From an uncultured Bacilli bacterium (GTDB lineage: Bacteria; Bacillota_I; Bacilli_A; RF39; UBA660): 55,406 bases of DNA. The stretch lies in NCBI GenBank assembly GCA_934167785.1, contig CAKPLX010000002.1, forward strand, positions 1 through 55,406, given 5' to 3'. The position numbers and the translations under genes are program-made. Below the pieces are notes generated by a model. The model was not told the DNA's origin. It made no database searches and saw nothing but the letters and a program-made list of their open reading frames with translations. Below are positions 25,894 through 34,690 of this stretch, piece by piece. Numbering within the stretch: position 1 is the stretch's first letter; every line of letters begins with the position of its first letter.

Positions 25894-27318
25894 TTATTCT
25901 CCATCAACAATTTCACCATCCAAACTCCAAGTTTTTACCTCAGTAATTTTTACTTTCACAATTTTACCAATATTCTTTTTATCTCCCCGTACATTAACCA
26001 ATTTCATTGTATCCGTATATCCCATTAATCGATCCTTTTTCTCGCTCTCTCCTTCAATCAAAACAGAAACAACTTTTCCCAAATATTTTTGATTATTAAA
26101 AAGGGCATAATGATTAATTTTTTCATTTAAAAGGGCAAGTCTTTCTTTCTTTACTTCCTCACTAGTGGTATCCTCAAAACAACTAGCCGGTGTTCCTTCT
26201 CGTTTAGAATAAATAAAAGTATAAGCCAAATCATATTTTAACTCATCCACCAAATCTAAAGTTTCTTGAAAATCCTCATCCGTCTCTCCTGGAAAACCAA
26301 CAATAATATCCGTTGTAATAGCAACAGAAGGAATTTTTTTCTTTATTTTATAAAATAATTCTCTATACTCATCCTTAGTATATTTTCTTCCCATTTTTTG
26401 TAAAATTCTACTAGAACCACTTTGCAATGGCAAATGAATATAAGGCATAATATTATCATACTCCGCAATAACATCAATCATAGAATCCGTAAAATCCCAA
26501 GGATGAGAAGTCACAAAACGAATTCTTTGAATTCCAGTCTTAGCAACATCACGAAGTAAATCGGCCATTCCATACCCTAAATCCAAATCCTTACCATAAG
26601 CATTAACATTCTGTCCAAGCAAAGTAACTTCTAAATAACCATCTCGAACCAAACCTTCAACTTCTTGAATAATATCCTCTTTTAGCCGACTTCTTTGCTT
26701 TCCTCTCGTATAAGGAACAATACAATAAGTACAAAATTTATCACAACCATACATAATATTAATCCAAGCCTTATACTTAGAATCTCTTTTTACAGGAAGT
26801 CCCTCAATCACATCTCCCTCTATAGAAAATACTTCCATCTCTTGCTTTTTTGTATTTAATGTATTTTCTAAATAAAGAGGTAACTTATGAAAATTATGGG
26901 TTCCCATTACAATATCAACCCAAGGAAACTTTTCTTTCAATTCCAACGCAATTCCTTCTTCTTGAGCCATACAGCCACAAAAAACAGTAATCACATCTGG
27001 ATTAGTTTCCTTCAAATGTTTAATTCGGCCCAACATCCCATGAACCTTATTATGCGCATTTTCTCGAATCGCACAAGTATTTAAAATAATTACACTAGCA
27101 CCATCCATATCTTCACACTTTGTATATCCCATCTCTTCCATAATCGCTGAAATATTCTCACTATCATGCACATTCATTTGACATCCATAAGTATAAATAC
27201 AATAATACTTTCCACATCCCTGTTTCTTCATTTCTAAAGGAACAACGAAATCATCTCTTTTTACAATAACTCCTTCTTTCGTTCTTACCCTAGCATCTTT
27301 TATATTTGGTAAATTCAT
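25894..27318 (-). CDS. miaB: tRNA-2-methylthio-N6-isopentenyladenosine methylthiotransferase
   Basis: A radical-SAM enzyme that adds the 2-methylthio group to i6A37 of tRNAs reading UNN codons. The 474-aa protein has the N-terminal UPF0004 domain with three cysteines (YGCQMNVHDSE, LNTCAIRENA, CGCMAQ). The radical-SAM cluster is GCDKFCTYCIVPYTRGKQRSR, and a C-terminal TRAM domain follows (LVNVRGDKKNIGKIVKVKIT). The RGKQRSR run after the cluster is typical of MiaB rather than MtaB or RimO. Confidence 0.95.
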   Translation of the reverse strand: MNLPNIKDARVRTKEGVIVKRDDFVVPLEMKKQGCGKYYCIYTYGCQMNVHDSENISAIMEEMGYTKCEDMDGASVIILNTCAIRENAHNKVHGMLGRIKHLKETNPDVITVFCGCMAQEEGIALELKEKFPWVDIVMGTHNFHKLPLYLENTLNTKKQEMEVFSIEGDVIEGLPVKRDSKYKAWINIMYGCDKFCTYCIVPYTRGKQRSRLKEDIIQEVEGLVRDGYLEVTLLGQNVNAYGKDLDLGYGMADLLRDVAKTGIQRIRFVTSHPWDFTDSMIDVIAEYDNIMPYIHLPLQSGSSRILQKMGRKYTKDEYRELFYKIKKKIPSVAITTDIIVGFPGETDEDFQETLDLVDELKYDLAYTFIYSKREGTPASCFEDTTSEEVKKERLALLNEKINHYALFNNQKYLGKVVSVLIEGESEKKDRLMGYTDTMKLVNVRGDKKNIGKIVKVKITEVKTWSLDGEIVDGE

Positions 27319-27330
27319 CTCTACACACTC

Positions 27331-29193
27331 CTACTTCTTTTTAATTAAATTCTTTCCCGATAAGTAATTATAATGATTACTAAATACTTCATTTTCTCTT
27401 TTCTTTTTATTTAAATAATAAACTAAATCATTTAACTGATACTCCCACTTATAAATATTACTAGAAGACATTCCTTCTCTAAAAATAAAATCATAAATCA
27501 AATATTGATTAAAAGCATCAGCATATCTTCTAGCGGGACTAGTCGAATGAGAATAACACTCCAAATCCTGCCCTCTATGATAAACTGGTTTATTAATATA
27601 TTCTGCCCTCGTATAACTATCTTTAATTCTTTGATAAATCTCCTTATTCTGTAAAAAACTAGGATCTAAATTTTTTAAACTAAGCAACTGCTCTTGCAAA
27701 AAACTTTCATTAGGTAAATCAATCTTTCGATAAAGATAAGGAAGACTCATCTCTTTAAAATATTTCCCAATTTGATAATTAGTCAAAACCATTGACTCAT
27801 GAACGATATTGGAACTAGGAGATACTTTTGCTTGAATAGACTCATGATGTGGAGCATAGTCAAAAACATTCTGATACTCACGATACCGTTCACGAATAAC
27901 ATTTCCCCGTCTCCTATTTTCAGCAAAATTTGCCATTCTTCGAAGCATAACCGCTAAAGAATCATTTCGGTTAGAAAAGATGATCGTATCTGCTTCCTCG
28001 TAACTAAGACGACTACATACTTGAATTTTTCCCTTAGCAAAGGAAAAATCATCTTCAATAACCTGATAATTACTATCTAAATGAAAAATATAAGTAATAA
28101 CGTTTCGATGATTCAAAGGAAGCAAAGAACAAATTTGATCGCTAATAATACTAGGATAAAGCAAAATCTTTCTATCTCTTAAATAAAGTGTTTCTCCTCT
28201 CTTCCTTGCTTCCATATCCGTAACAGAATCATAAGGAACAAAAGAGGGAATATCTGTAATATGAACATATAAAGTATATGTTCCATCATCATTTTTTTCT
28301 AAATAAAGAGCATCATCTAAACAATTTGAACCATCACCATCAATTGTAACACACTCCTGATATAAAAAATTCACTCTTTCCCCTTTATCCATCGAAAAAG
28401 TATTAACTTCATCCATAATAGATGGCAAAAATTCAAATGACATATGATATCTTTCTTCTATTTTCTCTAAAGAAATCTCAAAATCAGGATCAAACAACTC
28501 CAAAATTCGAATGATATGTTCTTTATAGCCCAATTTTGATTTCTTAATCATATCAACATAACCCTTTTTCCCTTTTTCAATTTCACCCCGATAACAACTA
28601 TTCATGAAAATTAAAATAACATGATAAAAATAACCAATTTCATCATAATCTTTCTCATCCAAATAAAGATATTTCTTTAAAAGAATCTCAAAAATATTCT
28701 CCCCATCTTCATTTCTACTCGAAAAAATTCCCTTATTTTCTTTTAAAAACTTCTCAATTAAAAGAACATTCTTCTCTTGAAAAATCAAAAAAGATAAGTA
28801 TTTTATTTTTTTATTATGAACACTATTGGCAATTTCTTGATTTGCATTCAATAAAATATTTTGAATTCGAACCATTGGTTCTCGAACAACCATTCGATCT
28901 TTAAGTTTTAAACCATCAATTTTATTCTGCAAATCAATAATTGGACCCATCAAACCATTCAACTCTTGACTAGATTTAAAACTCGTTGTCCCCTCTACTA
29001 AATCAATTAAATAAAAAATTCGACTCTTATTTTGTTCATAATGCCTCATCAAAGTAAATATTGCATTAAAAATTCCTTCTATAGTATCCTGATAATCATA
29101 TTCTAAATAATCAATTAAGATTTCTAAATCACTAGAAGCATCCAAAATATATTTTTTGATTTCTTTTTTATTTAAGAAAGCCTTATTATCCAT
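27331..29193 (-). CDS. RNB-domain (RNase II/R-like) exoribonuclease with a changed active-site residue
   Basis: A 620-aa protein whose C-terminal half is an RNB catalytic domain: VTIDGDGSNCLDDALYL (283-296), YVHITDIPSFV, RGETLYLRDRKILLYP, ICSLLPL and STSPARRYADAFNQY. In RNase II four Asp bind the metal; here the pattern is D285, C291, D293, D294, so the second Asp appears replaced by Cys. The ~270-residue N-terminus is helical and charged and shows no cold-shock domain, and no S1 domain follows. It may be a divergent RNase with altered activity. It lies between lepA and miaB. Confidence 0.8.
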   Translation of the reverse strand: MDNKAFLNKKEIKKYILDASSDLEILIDYLEYDYQDTIEGIFNAIFTLMRHYEQNKSRIFYLIDLVEGTTSFKSSQELNGLMGPIIDLQNKIDGLKLKDRMVVREPMVRIQNILLNANQEIANSVHNKKIKYLSFLIFQEKNVLLIEKFLKENKGIFSSRNEDGENIFEILLKKYLYLDEKDYDEIGYFYHVILIFMNSCYRGEIEKGKKGYVDMIKKSKLGYKEHIIRILELFDPDFEISLEKIEERYHMSFEFLPSIMDEVNTFSMDKGERVNFLYQECVTIDGDGSNCLDDALYLEKNDDGTYTLYVHITDIPSFVPYDSVTDMEARKRGETLYLRDRKILLYPSIISDQICSLLPLNHRNVITYIFHLDSNYQVIEDDFSFAKGKIQVCSRLSYEEADTIIFSNRNDSLAVMLRRMANFAENRRRGNVIRERYREYQNVFDYAPHHESIQAKVSPSSNIVHESMVLTNYQIGKYFKEMSLPYLYRKIDLPNESFLQEQLLSLKNLDPSFLQNKEIYQRIKDSYTRAEYINKPVYHRGQDLECYSHSTSPARRYADAFNQYLIYDFIFREGMSSSNIYKWEYQLNDLVYYLNKKKRENEVFSNHYNYLSGKNLIKKK

Positions 29194-29245
29194 CCAAATT
29201 CCCCCTTACTACTATATAATATGAGAAAAATTATAAAAGGAATTT

Positions 29246-31054
29246 CTAATCCTCAATAATTTCTTCTGTACTTAAAACAGATAAGAAAGCTTCGCTAGGA
29301 ACTTCAACATGTCCAATTTGTTTCATTTTTTTCTTTCCTTCTTTCTGTTTTTCTAATAATTTTCTTTTTCTTGTAATATCGCCACCATAACACTTCGCTA
29401 AAACATTTTTACGCATTGCTTTAATATCAGCTCTTGCAATCACTTTACTTCCAATTGTCGCTTGAATAGGCACTTCAAACATCTGTCTTGGAATCAATTT
29501 CTTTAAATTATCAACAATCACTCGTGCACGATGATAAGCAAAATCGCGATGAACAATAATCGATAAGGCATCCACAATTTCCCCATTCAGCAAAATATCC
29601 ATCTTCACCAAATCACTAGGTTTATTTCCGATAATATCGTAATCCATTGAAGCATACCCCTTTGTATAACTTTTCAGTTTATCAAAAAAATCATAAACAA
29701 TCTCCGACAAAGGTAATTCATAATGAATATTTACCCGCTTCTCATCAAGATATTCCATCGATAAATAAGTTCCCCGCTTATTTTGACACAATTCCATAAT
29801 ATTTCCAACATAATTACTAGGAACAAAAATACTCGTTCGAACAAAAGGTTCCTTAATTTCTTTAATCTTCACTCTCTCAGGAAATTCACTTGGATTATCA
29901 ATTGAAATTATACTACCATCCGTTAAAGTAATCTCATAAATAACCGAAGGACTAGTTGCAATTAACTCAACATGAAACTCTCTCTCAATTCGCTCCACAA
30001 TAATTTCCATATGTAAAAGTCCTAAAAAACCAGTTCGAAAACCAAAACCAAGTGTCGTTGAAGACTCTGTTTCAAATACTAAACTAGCATCATTAATCTT
30101 TAACTTTTCCAAAGCCTCTCGCAAAGCAGGATATTTTTTAGAATCAATAGGATATAACCCACAATAAACCATTGGCTTCATCTTCTTATAGCCAGGCAAA
30201 GCTTCTATACAAGGATTACTTGCTAAAGTAATAGTATCCCCAACTCGAACATCAGAAATATCTTTAATACTAGCACAAATATAACCAACCTCACCAGCCG
30301 ATAATTGTTCCACCTTAACTGTACTAGGTGTATGAAACCCTAATTCTGTAACCTCATAACTAGCCCCCGTTGTCTTCATCATAATTTTATCGCCAACATG
30401 GACACTTCCCGAAACAACGCGAACAAAAGCAACAACTCCTCGATATGAATCAAAATAACTATCAAATATCAAAGCCTTTAAATGATCATCCTCTTCTTTT
30501 CTAGGAGCAGGAACTTTCTCAACAATTTTTGAAAGAAGTAAATCAACCCCTTCTCCCGTTTTTCCTGAAGTAAAAACCACATCTTCTGGATTAAATCCAA
30601 AAGTATCTACTAATTCTTGACGTCGCAACTCAGGTTCAGCATTAGGTAAATCTATTTTATTAATAACCGGAATAATTTCCAAATCATTATCTAAAGCCAG
30701 ATAAACATTTGCTAAAGTTTGAGCCTCAATTCCTTGCGTTGCATCAACAACTAAAATAGCCCCTTCGCAAGCAGCCAATGATCTAGACACTTCATAACTA
30801 AAATCAACATGCCCCGGTGTATCAATTAAATTTAAAATATAATCACGATAATTTAACCTAACAGCATTTAATTTAATTGTAATCCCTCTTTCACGCTCAA
30901 TATCCATATTATCCAAAATTTGTTCTTTCATCACCCGCTTATCCACAGCATTTGTCTTTTCCAAAATTCGATCAGCCAAAGTACTCTTTCCATGATCAAT
31001 ATGAGCAATAATACTAAAATTTCTAATTTTCTCTAGCTCCACTTTATCACGCAC
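29246..31054 (-). CDS. lepA: Elongation factor 4 (LepA), back-translocating GTPase
   Basis: A ribosome-associated GTPase acting in translation quality and initiation/assembly. The 602-aa protein has [14 protein letters not shown] (G1), the [10 protein letters not shown] effector, DTPGHVDF (G3) and NKIDLPNA (G4). The LepA-specific C-terminus includes [22 protein letters not shown]. Length is typical. It starts 6 bp after the DUF1294-like gene. Confidence 0.98.
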   Translation of the reverse strand: MRDKVELEKIRNFSIIAHIDHGKSTLADRILEKTNAVDKRVMKEQILDNMDIERERGITIKLNAVRLNYRDYILNLIDTPGHVDFSYEVSRSLAACEGAILVVDATQGIEAQTLANVYLALDNDLEIIPVINKIDLPNAEPELRRQELVDTFGFNPEDVVFTSGKTGEGVDLLLSKIVEKVPAPRKEEDDHLKALIFDSYFDSYRGVVAFVRVVSGSVHVGDKIMMKTTGASYEVTELGFHTPSTVKVEQLSAGEVGYICASIKDISDVRVGDTITLASNPCIEALPGYKKMKPMVYCGLYPIDSKKYPALREALEKLKINDASLVFETESSTTLGFGFRTGFLGLLHMEIIVERIEREFHVELIATSPSVIYEITLTDGSIISIDNPSEFPERVKIKEIKEPFVRTSIFVPSNYVGNIMELCQNKRGTYLSMEYLDEKRVNIHYELPLSEIVYDFFDKLKSYTKGYASMDYDIIGNKPSDLVKMDILLNGEIVDALSIIVHRDFAYHRARVIVDNLKKLIPRQMFEVPIQATIGSKVIARADIKAMRKNVLAKCYGGDITRKRKLLEKQKEGKKKMKQIGHVEVPSEAFLSVLSTEEIIED

Positions 31055-31060
31055 CTTTTC

Positions 31061-31309
31061 TCAATTATAGCAAATTGCCATCAAAATAACAATCCAAACT
31101 ATACTAAATAAATAAACGAAATAAAATTTAGGCTTTCTCGTCTTATGATGAAATAACAACATTCCAATCATCATACCAAAACAGCCTCCTAAAAAAGAAA
31201 TGGTTAATAATACTCTCTCAGGAATTCTCCATTTATGATGAATTGATTTTACCTTATCCAATTTACATAAAAAAAGACTTAGAAGATTAATACTAACAAA
31301 ATAAATCAT
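31061..31309 (-). CDS. DUF1294-like small membrane protein
   Basis: An 82-aa protein with about three hydrophobic segments and the family pattern LDKVKSIHHKWRIPERVLL...GGCFGMMIGMLLFHHKTRKPKF, which matches DUF1294. Function unknown. Its start overlaps the 3' end of the pseudouridine synthase gene by 17 bp. Confidence 0.82.
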   Translation of the reverse strand: MIYFVSINLLSLFLCKLDKVKSIHHKWRIPERVLLTISFLGGCFGMMIGMLLFHHKTRKPKFYFVYLFSIVWIVILMAICYN

Positions 31310-32144
31310 AAAACTCCTTTGGAACCTGAGAAGTAAAAGTAAATTTTTTACCAGTTATCGGATCAATAAAACTAATTTCATAATGGTGCAACGCAAGTCG
31401 CTTCAAAGGATTTTCTCGACTACCATACTTTTTATCTCCTAAAATAGGATAACCCATCTCTTTAAAATGAACCCGAATCTGATTTTTTCTTCCTGTCTTA
31501 ATTTCTACATCAAGCATAGTATATTGACGATTCATTTTTATTGGTTGATAATCCGTAATCGCTCTTTTTCCACCAACTTTAGTAGAATGCGTAAAAGTCA
31601 TTTTATCCTCATATAAATAATTATCAATATAACCCTTCTTTGCAATACTCCCCGATACAACAGCAATATATCCCCTTTTTTTCACAATATTATTCCAATT
31701 TGCTTGTAATTGTTCTTTTAATTGCTCATTTTTAACAAAAATAACAAGCCCCGAAGTTTCCTTATCTATTCTATTCACAATAAAAGCATATTCACGCTTA
31801 TGATTCAAATATGCCCTCACCCGTTTATAAAGAGTATCTTCGTCTTTTTTAGTTTGATTAGAAGTACTTATTGTTAATAATCCTGCTTTCTTATCTACTA
31901 CTAAATAATGATCATCCTCATACACAATAGAAATATCATAATTATTTGTATCACTTTTTTCTATTCTTACCTTATCATTTTCTCTTAATAAATAAGGTAA
32001 TTTCTTTACCTTTTCTCCATTTACTTTAATAAAACCTAACTTTACGTAAGTTTTAACTTTATTCTTAGCATATCCCAAGCTAGATAAGTACTTTACTATA
32101 TCTTCATCTCTTAAAACAGTACATTCTATATTTTCTTTCATCAT
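31293..32144 (-). CDS. RluA-family pseudouridine synthase
   Basis: Isomerises uridines in rRNA or tRNA. The 283-aa protein has an N-terminal S4 RNA-binding domain (KTYVKLGFIKVNGEKVKKLPYLL) and the catalytic loop NRIDKETSGLVIF with the nucleophilic Asp in the HRLDxxTSG position (here NRID). GRKNQIRVHF is the later RluA motif. The exact target is not clear from sequence. The minus strand has an extended -10 TGTTATAAT at 32163-32171, about 20 bp upstream of the start. Confidence 0.93.
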   Translation of the reverse strand: MMKENIECTVLRDEDIVKYLSSLGYAKNKVKTYVKLGFIKVNGEKVKKLPYLLRENDKVRIEKSDTNNYDISIVYEDDHYLVVDKKAGLLTISTSNQTKKDEDTLYKRVRAYLNHKREYAFIVNRIDKETSGLVIFVKNEQLKEQLQANWNNIVKKRGYIAVVSGSIAKKGYIDNYLYEDKMTFTHSTKVGGKRAITDYQPIKMNRQYTMLDVEIKTGRKNQIRVHFKEMGYPILGDKKYGSRENPLKRLALHHYEISFIDPITGKKFTFTSQVPKEFYDLFC

Positions 32145-32178
32145 AATTCCTTCCTAAAAAATATTATAACACAATCAA

Positions 32179-32208
32179 GAAAGATCACATCAATTGATAT
32201 GATCTTTT
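32179..32208. terminator. Hairpin between the repeat-protein operon and the pseudouridine synthase
   Basis: AAAGATCA...TGATCTTT with an internal ATC-AATT-GAT palindrome forms a long stem. Read on the minus strand it follows the stop of the gene at 32213; the T tract is stronger on the plus strand (six T's). Confidence 0.55.
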
Positions 32209-32212
32209 TTGA

Positions 32213-33283
32213 CTATAATTTTTTAATTTTTAAACTTATTTCTTCCTTTTCATCTAAACTAGATAAACAATCTAAACTTTTTCTCATCTCACTACATTTT
32301 TCTCTTATTACTTGAAGAGCATTCACAAAATCATTTTGATCAACACAAGACAATACTTCCCGTTTTTGATCAAACGATAGTCGAGCACCTGTTTTATCTA
32401 AATTTGCTCTTGTAACATCTACTCCTGAAAAATCCTTATCTGATAAATCAACGCCAACTAATTGAGTACCACTTAAATTCTTATTCCAAACCACCTGTGG
32501 ATCTAATAAAGCATTGGTATAGCTCAAATCAGCTTGATCAATTTTCACATCTGTAAAATCTTTTCCATCAAAATTTAAACCTCTTAAATTCGTATGAGAT
32601 AAGCTTTTATTGAATACTTTTTGCGGATCAATTAAAGCTCCAGTTCCTTGCAAATTAGCACTTCCTATATTTACTCCCGTAAAATCAGCCTTACTTAAAT
32701 CTATATTCTCCATTTCTGTACCAAAAAAGCTTTTATCTAAAACTTTTTGTGGATCAATTAAAGCTCCAGTATAACTCAAATTCGCCAATTGGACATTAAC
32801 ATCATTAAAATTCCCTCTTGATAAATCATTACCAGTCAAATTAGTACCAAGCAATGAACGATTGTTAACTTCTTGAGGATCAATGGAAACTCCAGTATAA
32901 CTCAAGTCAGAATGCTCAATACTTACTCCTGTGAAATCTTTACCTGATAAATCCACACCTGCTAAATTAGCACGATTAAGGCTTTTTGATAAAACTTTTT
33001 GTGGATCAATGGAAACATTAGTATAACTTAAATCCACACAATGTAACCACATTCCATCAAAACTTAATTCTGACAAATCTAATTTCCTTAAAGTCTCTAC
33101 TTCTAATTCACGATAGCCATTAAAATCAATAATAATCTTCTTTAACAAATCAAAAGGTAACTTTACTCGCTGATAGTTCATTATCTCTTCACGATTACTT
33201 GAAAAAACAACCCCGGGTAACGATCTTAACTCTTCATTTAAACAATCAAATAAATCATATTTTCTTTTTTCATTAAGTTGCAT
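32213..33283 (-). CDS. 42-residue-repeat pentapeptide-like protein (copy A)
   Basis: A 356-aa protein from ATG 33283 (GGAAGGAG upstream). Residues 1-84 are a helical N-terminal domain (MQLNEKRKYDLFDCLNEELR). Residues 85-294 are five consecutive 42-aa units of consensus LSYTGALIDPQKVxxKSLxx then TNLxGxDLSxKDFTGVxI. Within each unit the A(D/N)LxxT and xDLSxxDF steps look like pentapeptide repeats, with an inserted DPQKV helix. A charged helical tail follows (LSFDQKREVLSCV). No signal peptide. Function unknown; pentapeptide proteins often act by protein or DNA-enzyme contacts. Confidence 0.8.
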   Translation of the reverse strand: MQLNEKRKYDLFDCLNEELRSLPGVVFSSNREEIMNYQRVKLPFDLLKKIIIDFNGYRELEVETLRKLDLSELSFDGMWLHCVDLSYTNVSIDPQKVLSKSLNRANLAGVDLSGKDFTGVSIEHSDLSYTGVSIDPQEVNNRSLLGTNLTGNDLSRGNFNDVNVQLANLSYTGALIDPQKVLDKSFFGTEMENIDLSKADFTGVNIGSANLQGTGALIDPQKVFNKSLSHTNLRGLNFDGKDFTDVKIDQADLSYTNALLDPQVVWNKNLSGTQLVGVDLSDKDFSGVDVTRANLDKTGARLSFDQKREVLSCVDQNDFVNALQVIREKCSEMRKSLDCLSSLDEKEEISLKIKKL

Positions 33284-33307
33284 AAACAATAACTCCTTCC
33301 CTTAAAA

Positions 33308-34333
33308 CTATCTATAATTTCCTTGTTGTTTTCTTAGAACTTTAGACACTCCATCTTTAATAGTACAAACAACCATAGAAAAATCTTCATCCAAAAACCC
33401 TCTAAGTACTTCTTGCTGAAATTTTGATAATCTTGCCCCAGTATTCGCTAATTTAGCAAATCTTACTTCAACTCCTGAAAAATCAGCTCTAGATAAGTCA
33501 AGATTCTCTGCATTTACTCCATAAAAACTTTTTCTAGAAACCATTTGGGGATCAATTAAAGCTCCAGTATCTTTTAACACAGAGCATTGAATATCAACAC
33601 CAGAAAAATCTCTCCCTGATAAATCATTTCCTTCCATATTAATACGAGAAAAATTCGCATCCATTACTCTTTGAGGATCAATTAAAGCCCCCGTATAACT
33701 CAAATTAGCTCCGCAAACATCCACATCAGTAAAATCTTTTCCTTGCAAATTTAATCCTTTTAAATTTGTATAAGATAAATTTTTATTCAACACTTTCTGA
33801 GGGTCAATTAAAGCCTCCGTTCCATGTAAATTTGCATTTTCTATATTTACGTCTGTGAAATCCATTCCTGATAAGTCATTACCTTCCATATCAATTTCTT
33901 GAAAATTTTTATCTAACACTTTTTGTGGATCAATTAAAGCACTGGTATAACTCAAATCTGCACCCACAATATTAACTCCCATAAAATCAGCATGCGATAA
34001 ATCAATCCCCTTTAAATTTACATAAGACAAATCTTTATTTTTTACCTTCTGCGGATCAATAGCAATATTCGTATAACTTAAATTTGTTCCGATCAAAGAA
34101 AGACAAAAAACATCCAACTCTGATGAATCTAACTTTCTAAGATCTTCTACATTCAATTTTTCGAATCCATTAAAATCAACAAATATTTTTTCTAATAATA
34201 CCAATGGTAATTTTACACACAAATTTTTCAAAGAATCAGCATTTATCGAAACATCAATATCAGGAATCCTAACTAATTCACTTTTTAAACAAAGAAATAA
34301 ATCATCTTTTCTTTCACTTTTTATATTTATCAC
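33308..34333 (-). CDS. 42-residue-repeat pentapeptide-like protein (copy B)
   Basis: A 341-aa paralogue of the 32213 gene with the same plan: N-terminal domain (INIKSERKDDLFLCLKSEL), five 42-aa units at residues 85-294, and a helical tail. The start is taken as GTG 34333 because AAGGAA lies six bases upstream, it places the first repeat at residue 85 exactly as in copy A, and the promoter (34384-34412) lies upstream of it. The open frame continues to 34501 but would encode an unrelated hydrophobic stretch over that promoter. It is the first gene of a two-gene operon. Confidence 0.78.
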   Translation of the reverse strand: MINIKSERKDDLFLCLKSELVRIPDIDVSINADSLKNLCVKLPLVLLEKIFVDFNGFEKLNVEDLRKLDSSELDVFCLSLIGTNLSYTNIAIDPQKVKNKDLSYVNLKGIDLSHADFMGVNIVGADLSYTSALIDPQKVLDKNFQEIDMEGNDLSGMDFTDVNIENANLHGTEALIDPQKVLNKNLSYTNLKGLNLQGKDFTDVDVCGANLSYTGALIDPQRVMDANFSRINMEGNDLSGRDFSGVDIQCSVLKDTGALIDPQMVSRKSFYGVNAENLDLSRADFSGVEVRFAKLANTGARLSKFQQEVLRGFLDEDFSMVVCTIKDGVSKVLRKQQGNYR

Positions 34334-34383
34334 ATCATCTTCCTTAATAACAACTCTAAAAAATGATAAAAATGATAAGACAT

Positions 34384-34412
34384 ATTTTAACATTAAACCA
34401 AAAAATTTACAA
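34384..34412 (-). promoter_or_regulatory. Promoter of the repeat-protein pair
   Basis: Minus strand TTGTAA (34407-34412), 17-bp spacer, then TAAAAT (34384-34389) preceded by TGT, an extended -10. Transcription would start near 34377, about 44 bp before the GTG start. Confidence 0.6.
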
Positions 34413-34483
34413 GAAGCAAGGCCTTTAAATAATTCAAAAAAAAGAAAATGTATTTTAAAAAAAGAAAAAATTAAATTTTTCTC

Positions 34484-34513
34484 TTGCAACCTACACATCA
34501 AATTCTATATAAT
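34484..34513 (+). promoter_or_regulatory. glmS promoter
   Basis: TTGCAA (34484-34489), an 18-bp spacer and a perfect TATAAT (34508-34513). Predicted start near 34520, just before the ribozyme. Confidence 0.6.
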
Positions 34514-34544
34514 AGAAATAAGATGAATGATAGAAAGGAAAAAA

Positions 34545-34672
34545 CATCATCGAAGCGCCAGACCTAACAAAGGTGACGAGGATTGTAGTTTATCGAATTT
34601 TCGGCGGATACTACAAGAAGAAGATATATACAAAAAACAAAATCAAAATTGTAACAAAAGTATATCATAAAG
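34545..34672 (+). promoter_or_regulatory. glmS ribozyme (glucosamine-6-phosphate riboswitch)
   Basis: The 5' part contains the conserved core: GCGCC at 34555, then GTGACGAGGAT, a 5-nt P2-type strand TGTAG, TTTATCGAA, TTTCGGCGGA and the pairing strand CTACA. Self-cleavage is expected between 34554 and 34555. A second stem (GATATATAC near 34623 and GTATATC near 34660) fits P3. Binding of glucosamine-6-phosphate triggers cleavage and loss of the glmS mRNA. It ends shortly before the glmS ribosome site AAAGGAAT. Confidence 0.93.
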
Positions 34673-34690
34673 AAAGGAATTAAAATTTTT

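Larger units (their letters stand above)
34334..34690. other. Divergent intergenic region between the repeat-protein pair and glmS
   Basis: This 357-bp gap holds the minus-strand promoter of the repeat-protein operon, the plus-strand glmS promoter (34484-34513) and the glmS ribozyme. The 34413-34483 stretch is A/T-rich with nothing recognisable. No further gene is supported here. Confidence 0.6.

Noticed and set aside
34334..34501. Extending the copy-B repeat protein to an ATG at 34501
   Set aside because: The added part is hydrophobic, has no counterpart in copy A and covers the likely promoter; GTG 34333 aligns exactly with copy A.
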